Source of the DNA: Glutamicibacter sp. JC586
GTDB lineage: Bacteria; Actinomycetota; Actinomycetes; Actinomycetales; Micrococcaceae
Length of the DNA: 64,000 nucleotides
Direction of reading: 5' to 3'
Assembly (NCBI RefSeq): GCF_009805585.1
Contig: NZ_VHIN01000002.1
Coordinates: 62,001 to 126,000, forward strand
The notes beneath the pieces were generated by a model. The model made no database searches. It was given only the letters and a program-made list of their open reading frames with translations, and was not told the DNA's origin. The position numbers and the translations under genes are program-made. Numbering within the stretch: the stretch's first letter is position 1; each line of letters opens with the position of its first letter. Below, one piece after another: positions 8,864 through 16,668 of the stretch.

Positions 8864-9949
8864 ATGCCCCATAAGGTCAAAGCCGTCATTTCCCGCGTCA
8901 AGGATGCCCCTGTTGAGGTCGTCGACATCATCGTTCCGGATCCAGGTCCCGGGGAAGTTGTCGTTGACGTACTAACCACCGGCGTCTGCCACACCGACCT
9001 GCATTACAAGCTCGGCGGCATCGGCGACGAATACCCGTACCTGCTGGGCCACGAGTCCACCGCAGTAGTCAGCCAGATTGGTGAGAACGTCACCAACGTT
9101 AAGGTCGGCGACCGAGTCATCCTGAACTGGCGTGCAGTGTGTGGTCAGTGCCGCGCCTGCGCCAAGGGCGAACCAAAGTACTGCTTCAATACCTTCAACG
9201 CCACCCAAAAGATGACCCTCGAAGATGGCACCGAACTATCCCCTGCGCTGGGCATCGGATCCTTCGCAGAGAAGACCTTGGTTCACTCCGGACAGTGCAC
9301 CATCGTTGACGAAGATGCAGATCCAGCAGCCGTAGGCCTACTCGGCTGTGGCGTCATGGCAGGTATCGGTGCAGCAATCAACACCGGCGAAGTCAAGCGT
9401 GGCGAATCCGTCGCCGTCATCGGTTGCGGTGGCGTGGGTGCTGCCGCCATCGCTGGCGCACAGCTAGCAGGCGCAACCACCATCATCGCCGTAGACGTCA
9501 ACGCCGACAAGCTGGAAGGCGCCAAGAAGTTCGGCGCCACCCACACAGTTGACTCATCCAAGGTTGACGCAGTTGAAGCCATCCAGGAACTCACCGGTGG
9601 ATTCGGTGCCGACGTAGTGATCGATGCAGTGGGTCGCCCAGAAACCTACAAGCAGGCCTTCTACGCTCGCGACCTTGCCGGCCGTGTGGTGCTGGTTGGT
9701 GTTCCGACCCCAGAGATGAAGCTCGAGCTGCCACTGCTCGACGTCTTCGGTCGCGGTGGTTCGCTGAAGAGCTCGTGGTACGGCGACTGCCTGCCAAGCC
9801 ACGACTTCCCAATGCTCGTTGAGCAGTACAAGCTTGGACGCCTAGACCTTGGCGCGTTTGTCACCGAACGCATCAAGATCGACGAAATCGAAGAAGCCTT
9901 CAACAAGATGCACGATGGCACGGTGCTGCGTTCGGTGGTGGAAATCTAA
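8864..9949 (+). CDS. mscR: S-(hydroxymethyl)mycothiol dehydrogenase (formaldehyde detoxification)
   Basis: A 361-residue zinc- and NAD-dependent alcohol dehydrogenase that oxidises the formaldehyde-mycothiol adduct, the mycothiol counterpart of class III ADH. Catalytic zinc ligands are C42 (GVCHTD), H63-E64 (LGHE) and probably C162; structural zinc is held by C93, C96, C99 and C107. The Rossmann motif GCGGVG is at 187-192. A good ribosome site (CAGGAG) precedes the ATG. The stop overlaps the start of the metallo-hydrolase gene (TAATG), a pairing also known in mycobacteria. It implies that the host makes mycothiol. Confidence 0.93.
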   Translation: MPHKVKAVISRVKDAPVEVVDIIVPDPGPGEVVVDVLTTGVCHTDLHYKLGGIGDEYPYLLGHESTAVVSQIGENVTNVKVGDRVILNWRAVCGQCRACAKGEPKYCFNTFNATQKMTLEDGTELSPALGIGSFAEKTLVHSGQCTIVDEDADPAAVGLLGCGVMAGIGAAINTGEVKRGESVAVIGCGGVGAAAIAGAQLAGATTIIAVDVNADKLEGAKKFGATHTVDSSKVDAVEAIQELTGGFGADVVIDAVGRPETYKQAFYARDLAGRVVLVGVPTPEMKLELPLLDVFGRGGSLKSSWYGDCLPSHDFPMLVEQYKLGRLDLGAFVTERIKIDEIEEAFNKMHDGTVLRSVVEI

Positions 9950-10578
9950 TGACCGCTCGTATCGAAAATGTCGTTACCTCCGGGACTTTCTCCCTGGATG
10001 GTGGCACTTGGGATGTAGATAACAACGTCTGGATTGTTGGTGACGATTCAGAAGTTATCGTCATTGACCCAGCACACGATATCGAGAAGATTCGTGAAGT
10101 CGTTGGCGAACGTGAAGTGATGGCTGTAGTGCTCACCCACGGACACGACGACCACATCCGCGCTGCCGGAGAATTTTCTGATGTTGTGGATGCACCACTC
10201 TTCTTGAACATGGAAGACCGAATGCTCTGGGATGCTGTCTACCCAGATCGTGATGTGGATGCAGAAATCAACGAGGGCGACACGTTCACCATCGCTGGCA
10301 CAACACTGATCGCCCTACATACGCCAGGCCACTCACCAGGATCCACCTGCTTCTATGCAGAAGATTTGGGCGTGTTGTTCAGCGGTGACACCCTGTTCCA
10401 CGGCGGTCCAGGCGCTACCGGTCGCAGCTACTCGAGCTTTGAGACGATTATCGAATCAATCAAGACTAAGTTGTTGACTCTGCCGGAAGAGACAGTGGTG
10501 AACACCGGTCACGGTGATGCCACCACCATCGGCGCAGAAGCTCCGAACTTAGACGAGTGGATCAAGCGCGGACACTAG
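9949..10578 (+). CDS. MBL-fold metallo-hydrolase, probable partner of mscR
   Basis: A 209-residue metallo-beta-lactamase-fold protein, glyoxalase II-like. The metal motif THGHDDH gives H64, H66, D68 and H69; H128 (TPGHSPGS) and D147 (FSGDTLF) complete the dinuclear site. Its start overlaps the mscR stop by one base, so the two are translationally coupled. By analogy with S-formylglutathione hydrolase it may hydrolyse S-formylmycothiol or a related mycothiol thioester. This is inference from family and context, not shown by sequence. A strong terminator follows. Confidence 0.85.
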   Translation: MTARIENVVTSGTFSLDGGTWDVDNNVWIVGDDSEVIVIDPAHDIEKIREVVGEREVMAVVLTHGHDDHIRAAGEFSDVVDAPLFLNMEDRMLWDAVYPDRDVDAEINEGDTFTIAGTTLIALHTPGHSPGSTCFYAEDLGVLFSGDTLFHGGPGATGRSYSSFETIIESIKTKLLTLPEETVVNTGHGDATTIGAEAPNLDEWIKRGH

Positions 10579-10589
10579 TCACGCGCACA

Positions 10590-10629
10590 CATCAGGGGCA
10601 GCCAGAAGTTTTTCTGGCTGCCCCTGATG
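10590..10629. terminator. Bidirectional hairpin terminator after the mscR operon
   Basis: An 18-bp perfect stem (CATCAGGGGCAGCCAGAA, 10590-10607, with its complement at 10612-10629) closes a GTTT loop. It lies between two convergent genes and can serve both. Only a short T-rich stretch follows on the plus strand. Confidence 0.85.
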
Positions 10630-10666
10630 CTTTCCGGGTTCTGGGCGTTGGGTGCCCGGTAGTACC

Positions 10667-11395
10667 TTAGAACAGTGCGTTGGTGTGTTCTTCGATAAGC
10701 TCTGGTGAATTATTCCGGACATTACCCACCGCAGAATCAACTTCGTGCATAGTCCATTGAGAAGCGACATCGAAGGCTTGCGCGGTGATCTGCTCGATTA
10801 GACCTTCACCATCTTCCTCGGCAGGGTTCATCCACTGCGCCATCATTTCTCGGTCTAACGGGATGGGCAGACGATCATGCAGGTCAGCTAGCTCGCCTAA
10901 CACTCCAGGTTCTTCTGCCGAAGGAGAATCCATGGTCATAATCGAGGTGGAGAGGATCCAGGTTCCGTCCTCGTCTTTCCACCATTCATAGAGCCCGGCG
11001 AAGAAGATCAGCTTCCCATCCTCACGATGAACGTAGAAGGGACGCTTCTTGCTCCCTTCTTTCTTCCACTCGTAGTACCCTTCCACGGGTACTACCGCGC
11101 GGCGTTTTTTCACTGCGGAACGGAAGGTCGGCTTGCTACTGGCGGTCTCACTGCGCGCGTTAAAAGCACGCACTCCCACGGAGACTTCCTTAGCCCAACC
11201 GGGCACTAGACCCCAGCGAGCCACATGCACCTGGCGGTGCAGTTGATCATCGATCAACCGCTCGAGCACAATTGGCACATCAGTGGTGGGCGCGACGTTC
11301 CAGGACTGACGCAGTTCAAGATTGGCGTCCGCCTCAGCCTCTGCTTCTGCCACAAGATCTCCGATGGCCTTGGCCATCACATATCTTCCACACAT
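10667..11395 (-). CDS. SRAP-domain protein (HMCES/YedK type, abasic-site DNA crosslinker)
   Basis: A 242-residue SOS-response-associated peptidase-family protein that covalently traps abasic sites in single-stranded DNA through Cys2. The conserved residues are C2 (MCGRY), N33 (SWNVAP), R81 (NARSE), E105 (VEGYYEW) and H173 (DLHDR). The ATG at 11395 is required to place Cys next to the initiator Met, and AAGGAG sits six bases from it; a second ATG three bases upstream would bury the cysteine. It is divergent from the mycoredoxin gene. No SOS box was seen in front of it. Confidence 0.93.
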   Translation of the reverse strand: MCGRYVMAKAIGDLVAEAEAEADANLELRQSWNVAPTTDVPIVLERLIDDQLHRQVHVARWGLVPGWAKEVSVGVRAFNARSETASSKPTFRSAVKKRRAVVPVEGYYEWKKEGSKKRPFYVHREDGKLIFFAGLYEWWKDEDGTWILSTSIMTMDSPSAEEPGVLGELADLHDRLPIPLDREMMAQWMNPAEEDGEGLIEQITAQAFDVASQWTMHEVDSAVGNVRNNSPELIEEHTNALF

Positions 11396-11517
11396 CATCT
11401 GCTCCTTGAAACCACTGGGGAAATCTGATCCCAGTCTAACCACCGTGCACAAGGAAAACTGGTAAAAATTTGGCGTAATCCGGGAACAAACCGGGCCAGC
11501 GCATAGTTGTACGCAGT

Positions 11518-11796
11518 ATGAGCAACGAATCTAACCTTGACCAGTACGTTCCTGCCGCAGGTGGCGTCACGATGTTCACTACCAGCTGGTGCGGATACTG
11601 CCGTAATCTCAAGCGTCTAATGGACCAGAAGGGTGTGGCCTACACCGAGGTAAATATCGAAGAAGTTGAAGGTACGGCAGAAATCGTAGAGTCCTTCAAC
11701 AACGGCAACCAAACCGTTCCAACCTTGATCTTCCCGGACGGCACCGCAGCCACCAATCCACGGATCGAAGAAGTAGTAGAGCGCGTCGGCGCCTAA
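11518..11796 (+). CDS. mrx1: Mycoredoxin (glutaredoxin-fold, mycothiol-dependent)
   Basis: A 92-residue glutaredoxin-like oxidoreductase with the active site WCGYC (C25-x-x-C28) typical of mycoredoxin-1, then the cis-Pro segment QTVPTLIF. It reduces mixed disulfides between mycothiol and proteins in the cytosol using electrons from mycothiol disulfide reductase. The start lacks a clear Shine-Dalgarno sequence, so the message may be leaderless. It stands alone, divergent from the SRAP gene, and ends in a strong terminator. Confidence 0.9.
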   Translation: MSNESNLDQYVPAAGGVTMFTTSWCGYCRNLKRLMDQKGVAYTEVNIEEVEGTAEIVESFNNGNQTVPTLIFPDGTAATNPRIEEVVERVGA

Positions 11797-11828
11797 TAGC
11801 TCGAGATTTATTCAAAGTTTCAACGCAT

Positions 11829-11864
11829 AAAAATCGGTGTCTGAACTTCAGGCACCGATTTTTT
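11829..11864. terminator. Intrinsic terminator after mycoredoxin
   Basis: AAAAATCGGTG pairs with CACCGATTTTT through an inner CTGAA/TTCAG stem, leaving one G-T wobble and a very short loop, and ends in a run of six T. It sits between convergent genes, and the A-run on the other side lets it act in both directions. Confidence 0.85.
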
Positions 11865-11890
11865 GATATATAGAACTACTGCGCTGAGGA

Positions 11891-12622
11891 CTACTTCAAC
11901 GTCACGTGTTCCCGATATTCCTCGAGTAGCGCGGTGATGAATCCTTCGGTGGTTACGCCGGCAACGAGGTCGTTGGCAGCACCTACAGTGCTCGGCTCCA
12001 TCGGAATTTCCATTGCCTGATAAACGTCGTCAAGAACTTGGCGTAGGGGCAAGGAATCCTCGATGACAAACACCGAAGAAAAAAGCCAAGCCCCAGCCAC
12101 TACTCGTTGGGCGGTCCCAACAAGTTTGACCGGGAAATTTCGAGGCGAATCACTTGTTGGCAGGCCATGTACCGAATAGTCGCCAGGGCAGTACTCCCCC
12201 GGAATCGGGCCAATTTGAGCGTTAACGCCGATGCGTGCCAGTGCATTGGCATAAATGTCGGCAAACACTTCAAAGCGTTTTTGCTGACTCAATACGGCAT
12301 CTTGTTGGGGTTCTAGATGATCAACAATTAATGAGCCTCGATGATATGCGGCGGCCCGGCCTCCAGCTTTGCGCACCAAAGGCATGAATCCACGTTGCTC
12401 TGCCGCATCCCTGGCCGCTTCAAATCCGGGTAAACGAACATCTCGCTGTCCAAAAGCCAAGGTGCGAGCTGGTCGGTAGAGGCGCAAGGTTGGGCCACGA
12501 TCTCCTGCTTGGATTTCTCGAAGTAGCTGAACCCCGCGTTCCAAATCGGCTGCAGCGTCACCGCTAGGATCTTCAATTTCTAGTGACAACGAAGCATCCG
12601 AGACAGGATTGAACAAACTCAT
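11891..12622 (-). CDS. Lipoate-protein ligase A-family protein
   Basis: A 243-residue member of the biotin/lipoyl ligase fold. It shows the ligase motif RKAGGRAAAYHRGSL (about residues 84-98) and the lysine-containing KLVGTAQRVVAGAWLFSS segment that normally contacts lipoyl-AMP. It lacks the long C-terminal accessory domain of E. coli LplA. It may attach lipoate or octanoate to dehydrogenase E2 or GcvH subunits, or be an amidotransferase of the LipM/LipL type. No lipoate-dependent enzyme lies next to it, so the exact activity is open. It is divergent from the kinase gene. Confidence 0.82.
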   Translation of the reverse strand: MSLFNPVSDASLSLEIEDPSGDAAADLERGVQLLREIQAGDRGPTLRLYRPARTLAFGQRDVRLPGFEAARDAAEQRGFMPLVRKAGGRAAAYHRGSLIVDHLEPQQDAVLSQQKRFEVFADIYANALARIGVNAQIGPIPGEYCPGDYSVHGLPTSDSPRNFPVKLVGTAQRVVAGAWLFSSVFVIEDSLPLRQVLDDVYQAMEIPMEPSTVGAANDLVAGVTTEGFITALLEEYREHVTLK

Positions 12623-12717
12623 ACTTACGAGTCTAATTCAGGCATTGGCCACTACTGGAGTTGATGTCACAAGGACGGAGAATCATCTGCTGACAAATCT
12701 GCGTCATAATTAAAGGC

Positions 12718-13314
12718 GTGCCAAATTCTTCGACTCCTGTCATCCTCATCGGCGGACCTTCCGGATCCGGAAAATCTTACCTCGCGTCCAAGTACGGAAA
12801 CCCGCATCTGCCGCTTGATGAGTACTACCGACAGCTCAGCGAAGACGGTGATCCCGTGCCGTTCCCCCGAACGGCTTATGGAGAAGTTGATTGGGATCAT
12901 TCGGGCACCTGGAACAAGGAAGCAGCGTTACGAGCCATCGATGAGTTGCTAGAAAAGGGCAGCACGATGGTTCCGAATTATTCAATCTCCACCTCGAGCT
13001 ACAACGGGCACAGGGAAATCACCTCAGCCAACGGCCCGATAGTCGCAGAAGGAATTTTCCTTTACGAACTGCTCGAGCCACTGCGCGCAAAAGGAATCAA
13101 CGTGCAGGCATACTACGTTGATGAGCCAGCATTAGTAACTGGCATTCGTCGCTTTGTTCGCGATGTCGCCCAGCGACGTAAGCCAATCTTGTTCTTGCTC
13201 AAACGTGGATACGCGCTATTCAAGGTTCACGGTGCGGATCGAGAAAAGTATCGTGAACGCCAGTTTGTTCTCAAGTCCAAGCCAGAACTCAAGAAGCTAC
13301 TTTCTCAGCTTTGA
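12718..13314 (+). CDS. Uridine kinase-like P-loop protein
   Basis: A 198-residue P-loop NTPase with Walker A GGPSGSGKS at residues 12-20, a DEYYRQL segment (the acidic substrate site of uridine kinases) and VDWDHSGTWN, as seen in the nucleoside/phosphoribulokinase group. The protein starts with GTG at 12718. A CATAAT sequence at 12704-12709 may be a -10 box that would make the message nearly leaderless. Phosphorylation of uridine/cytidine is the family expectation, not proven here. Confidence 0.75.
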   Translation: MPNSSTPVILIGGPSGSGKSYLASKYGNPHLPLDEYYRQLSEDGDPVPFPRTAYGEVDWDHSGTWNKEAALRAIDELLEKGSTMVPNYSISTSSYNGHREITSANGPIVAEGIFLYELLEPLRAKGINVQAYYVDEPALVTGIRRFVRDVAQRRKPILFLLKRGYALFKVHGADREKYRERQFVLKSKPELKKLLSQL

Positions 13315-13330
13315 GCAGCTTAGCTAGTCG

Positions 13331-14149
13331 TTATCGAGAGCGTACCGTCAGGATCTGTTCGGCGCGACCAAAGGGTCCTGTTTCGTCATGCAGGACTGTG
13401 GAGGTCAACCCGATTCCGTCGGTTCCGAAGCTCTGCTGAACTTGTAACCCAAGCCAGGCACCTTCGGGTTCTCGGTACATATGGATCTGCAGATCCAAGT
13501 TGGGATAGATCCACGTTCCTTCGCTGGGTTCAACGCGTGGAGCAACACCATTGGCGGTGTCGATCAGACCGACAAGCTTTGCCATATCCGATGCATCCGC
13601 GGCGTCAACAAGCGCGTACTTGGCGCGTAGCCACGCGATGCCTTTACCTAGACGCCAATCTTTATCGGCGCGCATATCGATGGATCTAATATATCCACCC
13701 GGCCAGCGTTGGCTAACTTGTTGAACTTCGCACTGATCTGGGCCGGGAATCTTTGCATCCTCGATGCCAGCTACCTGACTAGAATCGCCTTTGATGACGC
13801 GCCAAGCGCGGGCGACAATGCTGGTTCGACCCTTGGCCGTCATTTCAGCTTCGATCAATTCGATCGTTCGCCCTGGTCGCACCATCCGGGTGGTGATTTC
13901 GAATTCTCCGGCGTGAATTAGCCCGTGGATTTCGAAGCTCAGCCGGGCGATGCGCATATCGTCACGAGGCTGAAAGTTTTCCAGTTCATAAGCCAAGATG
14001 CCTGAAGCCGGTGCCATATGCTGCTCGTGTTCATTCCAGGCCCCTTGGGCGTGCACGGACGAGCGGTAGCGCCCCTGTCCCAAAGACTCGAAATAGTAGT
14101 CACCTTTGGCGAGAATCTTCTCGAGTTCTTCAGTGAGCTGATGCGTCAT
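13331..14149 (-). CDS. Acyl-CoA thioesterase-family protein (double hot-dog)
   Basis: A 272-residue protein with two hot-dog-like halves. The first covers YRSSVHAQGAWNEHEQHMAPASG to RPGRTIELIEAEMTAKGR; the second ends with the PEGAWLGLQVQQSFG segment found in TesB-like and 4HBT_3 thioesterases. It probably hydrolyses an acyl-CoA of unknown chain. The ATG at 14149 follows a strong AGGAGG at the correct spacing; an upstream in-frame start would put that site inside the gene. It runs in the same direction as the XRE-cupin gene, about 70 bases behind it. Confidence 0.78.
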   Translation of the reverse strand: MTHQLTEELEKILAKGDYYFESLGQGRYRSSVHAQGAWNEHEQHMAPASGILAYELENFQPRDDMRIARLSFEIHGLIHAGEFEITTRMVRPGRTIELIEAEMTAKGRTSIVARAWRVIKGDSSQVAGIEDAKIPGPDQCEVQQVSQRWPGGYIRSIDMRADKDWRLGKGIAWLRAKYALVDAADASDMAKLVGLIDTANGVAPRVEPSEGTWIYPNLDLQIHMYREPEGAWLGLQVQQSFGTDGIGLTSTVLHDETGPFGRAEQILTVRSR

Positions 14150-14221
14150 CGCTATCCTCCTGGAATGTAAAAAATCGTTGCACTGCACTCAGGTTATCCA
14201 AGCTCAGCTCAAACCGACAGA

Positions 14222-14797
14222 TTAGGCCGTAGTGTCGTGTTGGTGAGCTTTTTGTCCTGCACTGTCCAAGATCCCTAGAATCTCGGCTACACCATCTTTG
14301 GCCCACATAGCATGTGGCGTCATGGTGTCGAACTGCGCGGACTGCCCGGCCTTGACATGATAGGTCCGGTCCCCCAGCCTCAGCTGAACTTCGCCGAGCA
14401 GAACAGTGAACCATTCTTTACCTGGATGAATACGCAAATCACTGGGCGCCGGAGCTTGTGTTGGGTCTATGCGCATCTTGGACACGTTCACCCCATTGAC
14501 TGCGTCGTCGGTGGAGAGCTTCCATAACGTAACCCCGGGCATAGAGATTGGCTCGGGCCGAATAATGATTTCAGCTTCTGAGGTCGCAACAAGTTCGTCG
14601 AGGCTTGTCCCCAAAGCTTTGGCTAGAGGAACCAGCTGGTCCAGAGCTATTCGTCGGCTTCCGGTTTCTATACGGCTCAGCGTTGAAACACTCAGTGATG
14701 CTTTGTTGGCCAAGGATTCCAAGGACCACCCATGGTTTTGGCGTAACGTGCGAATGCGTTGGCGAATGATTCGGTCTACTTCCAATTCTTGCGTCAT
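14222..14797 (-). CDS. XRE-family regulator with C-terminal cupin domain
   Basis: A 191-residue regulator. The N-terminal helix-turn-helix (IRTLRQNHGWSLESLANKAS, then VSTLSRIETGSRRI) is followed by a cupin_2 barrel (HPGKEWFTVLLGEVQLRLGD, and AGQSAQFDTMTPHAMWA). This matches the PuuR-like class, in which the cupin binds a small ligand. The ATG at 14797 is chosen because the helix-turn-helix starts soon after and longer starts would overlap the divergent flavoprotein gene. It likely controls that neighbour (inference). Repeats CGCAAAAC and CGCAAACA at about 14799 and 14821 are candidate operator halves. Confidence 0.88.
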   Translation of the reverse strand: MTQELEVDRIIRQRIRTLRQNHGWSLESLANKASLSVSTLSRIETGSRRIALDQLVPLAKALGTSLDELVATSEAEIIIRPEPISMPGVTLWKLSTDDAVNGVNVSKMRIDPTQAPAPSDLRIHPGKEWFTVLLGEVQLRLGDRTYHVKAGQSAQFDTMTPHAMWAKDGVAEILGILDSAGQKAHQHDTTA

Positions 14798-14873
14798 GCG
14801 CAAAACGATACTCCTTCTGACGCAAACAGTCGATATGGTAAAAATCCCAGCACACGCAAGAAGGAAAAGCCTC

Positions 14874-15797
14874 ATGGAACACTTTGAAGCAATCATTATT
14901 GGCGCCGGCAGCGCCGGCCTCGCCGCCTCCGTCGCTTTGGCTCGTTCACTGCGCTCAGTTCTGATCATCGACGAAGGCCAGCCTCGAAACTCGCCAGCAC
15001 TTCACGCCCATAATCTGTTGGGCCAAGAGGGTAGCAACCCGCTTGAAGTCCTAAAACGAGGTCGAGAAGAAGCCCAAGGCTACGGCGTAAAAATCATCAA
15101 CGGTGCTGCGACTGCACTCACCGGATCGCTTAGTGATGGCTTCCGCGTCACGGTTGATGAACGTAGCTATACCTGCGAACGGGTCGTCTTAGCCACGGGG
15201 TTAACCGATCGCTTACCTCAAATCTCAGGCTTGCAACACGCATGGGGATCCAGTGCCATCCATTGTGCCTACTGCCACGGATGGGAAGTGCGCGATAAGG
15301 AACTGCTCATCATAGGATGTGGTCCCATGAGCGCTCACCAAGCAATGATGTTCCAGCAGCTCAGCTCAAAGGTCACATTCATTAATCACGACCCGTCCGA
15401 ACTGAGCCACGAAGGCGCAGCAATCTTGGAAGCTCTCGATATACCTCGGGTGGACCAAAAGGTAAGCGCGTTGGAGTTCAACGATTCTGGCGAACTGACC
15501 GCCGCCAAACTCGAAAACGGCGAGGCAATTCCTGCCCATACAGTAGTTGTCGCTAGCCGTATGGAAGCAAATGCCGATCTCTTCCAGTCGATGGGCGGCG
15601 TGGTCACCGACCATCCGCTCGGGACTTTCATTGGCGTCAACGACACAGGGGCCACCTCAATCCCTGGGGTCTACGCCGTGGGGAACGCGAGCAACCTGGG
15701 GGCGATGGTCATGTCCGCTGCAGCCTCAGGAACCCTGGCCGGAGCAGCAATAAACGCCGACCTACTCAATTCGAAGCTTGAACGCAGCAAGATGTAA
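14874..15797 (+). CDS. Thioredoxin reductase-like FAD/NAD(P) oxidoreductase with CAYC motif
   Basis: A 307-residue flavoprotein. The N-terminal dinucleotide motif GAGSAG is at 10-15, the redox CxxC is C131-A-Y-C134 (HCAYCHGWE), a second Rossmann segment (ELLIIGCGPMSAHQAM) follows, and the C terminus has GVYAVGNASNLGAMV. The HCxYCHG form of the CxxC is seen in stand-alone thioredoxin reductase-like proteins rather than the house-keeping TrxB (CATCDG). An AAGGAA ribosome site precedes the ATG. It is divergent from the XRE-cupin regulator. The electron acceptor is unknown. Confidence 0.85.
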   Translation: MEHFEAIIIGAGSAGLAASVALARSLRSVLIIDEGQPRNSPALHAHNLLGQEGSNPLEVLKRGREEAQGYGVKIINGAATALTGSLSDGFRVTVDERSYTCERVVLATGLTDRLPQISGLQHAWGSSAIHCAYCHGWEVRDKELLIIGCGPMSAHQAMMFQQLSSKVTFINHDPSELSHEGAAILEALDIPRVDQKVSALEFNDSGELTAAKLENGEAIPAHTVVVASRMEANADLFQSMGGVVTDHPLGTFIGVNDTGATSIPGVYAVGNASNLGAMVMSAAASGTLAGAAINADLLNSKLERSKM

Positions 15798-15815
15798 CAA
15801 CAAAATCCTCATGCA

Positions 15816-15848
15816 CCTCCCATCATCAGCGAAGCCGGTGATGGGAGG
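15816..15848 (+). terminator. Hairpin after the flavoprotein gene
   Basis: CCTCCCATCA (15816-15825) and TGATGGGAGG (15839-15848) form a 10-bp perfect stem with a 13-base loop, 18 bases after the stop codon. No T-run follows, so it may need Rho or act only as an mRNA 3' end. Confidence 0.6.
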
Positions 15849-16405
15849 CAGGAGCGCAAAACCCCGGAAATCCATGGGAAAACCCATCGACGCGCCAACG
15901 TAGCGTCTATCACCTCGCGGGCAGGGATAATCAATGGTAGGCTTTAAACGTTACCTCGACGTCCGCAGGTGTGACTCACCCGCCGGCAGACGTTAGCAGT
16001 AGGATTTGTAGCACAGCCAACAAATCGTCTGTGCATTACAAATCGGTTCACCGATCTTCGGATCGATTGAGCTCCTACCGAAACGAATTCTTCATCTTCT
16101 CTTCTTCACTGCAGATAAAACATCTCGACGACTTTCAACGTCACATCTCTGTGGATTCCTTGTTCTACTCCGCTAGCGTGGGGTCATTACCCGTTAGCAG
16201 CCTGGAAACCGATGATGTTTAAGCAAGTGCAGCGACTCCCGTTTTGGCCGATACCGGCAAAATCAGTATTCGATGGTCCGTATCGACGGCAGGTGAAACG
16301 TTCTCGGCAGCTCTGCTCGAGGTAACCCCCAAATTTTCCGGTTCGGAACTTCGAATCGGCAACCAGGCCACAACGTGGCCAATCAATAAATAAGGAAATA
16401 ACATT
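15849..16405 (+). promoter_or_regulatory. Upstream region and probable long leader of the cold-shock gene
   Basis: About 550 bases without a gene precede the cold-shock protein. They contain two overlapping, mutually exclusive hairpins: ATCGGT-TC-ACCGAT (16042-16055) and CGATC-TTCG-GATCG (16052-16065, a UUCG tetraloop). The heptamer CAAATCG occurs at 16021 and about 16040. Long structured leaders that change fold with temperature are known for cspA genes in enterobacteria; the same is only a suggestion here. AAGGAA lies about ten bases before the ATG. Confidence 0.45.
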
Positions 16406-16609
16406 ATGGCCACTGGCACCGTAAAATGGTTCAACGCTGAAAAGGGCTTCGGCTTCATCGCTCCTTCTGATGGATCTGCTGACGTTTTCGCACACTACAG
16501 CGCTATCCAGAGCTTCGGTTTCCGTAGCTTGGAAGAGGGCCAGACCGTTGAGTACACCCTGGAAGCTGGTCCAAAGGGCCCACAGGCAACCAACATCCAG
16601 GCTCGCTAA
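16406..16609 (+). CDS. cspA: Cold-shock protein (CspA family)
   Basis: A 67-residue single cold-shock domain that binds single-stranded RNA/DNA and melts secondary structure. Both RNP motifs are intact: KGFGFIAP (RNP1) and DVFAHYSAI (RNP2), and it starts with the typical [18 protein letters not shown]. Length matches the family. It is monocistronic, with a long leader and a strong terminator, and its even, highly optimised codons suggest abundant expression. Confidence 0.95.
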   Translation: MATGTVKWFNAEKGFGFIAPSDGSADVFAHYSAIQSFGFRSLEEGQTVEYTLEAGPKGPQATNIQAR

Positions 16610-16620
16610 GAGACTTCCTT

Positions 16621-16662
16621 CGAAGGTGTAGTTCCCCCGCAAGGGTTGGAACTGCACCTTCG
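16621..16662. terminator. Terminator between cold-shock gene and FAD monooxygenase
   Basis: CGAAGGTGTAGTTCC (16621-16635) pairs with GGAACTGCACCTTCG (16648-16662) with one G-T wobble around a 12-base loop, just after the cold-shock stop. It is shared with the convergent gene ending at 16669. Confidence 0.8.
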
Positions 16663-16668
16663 ATGTGT

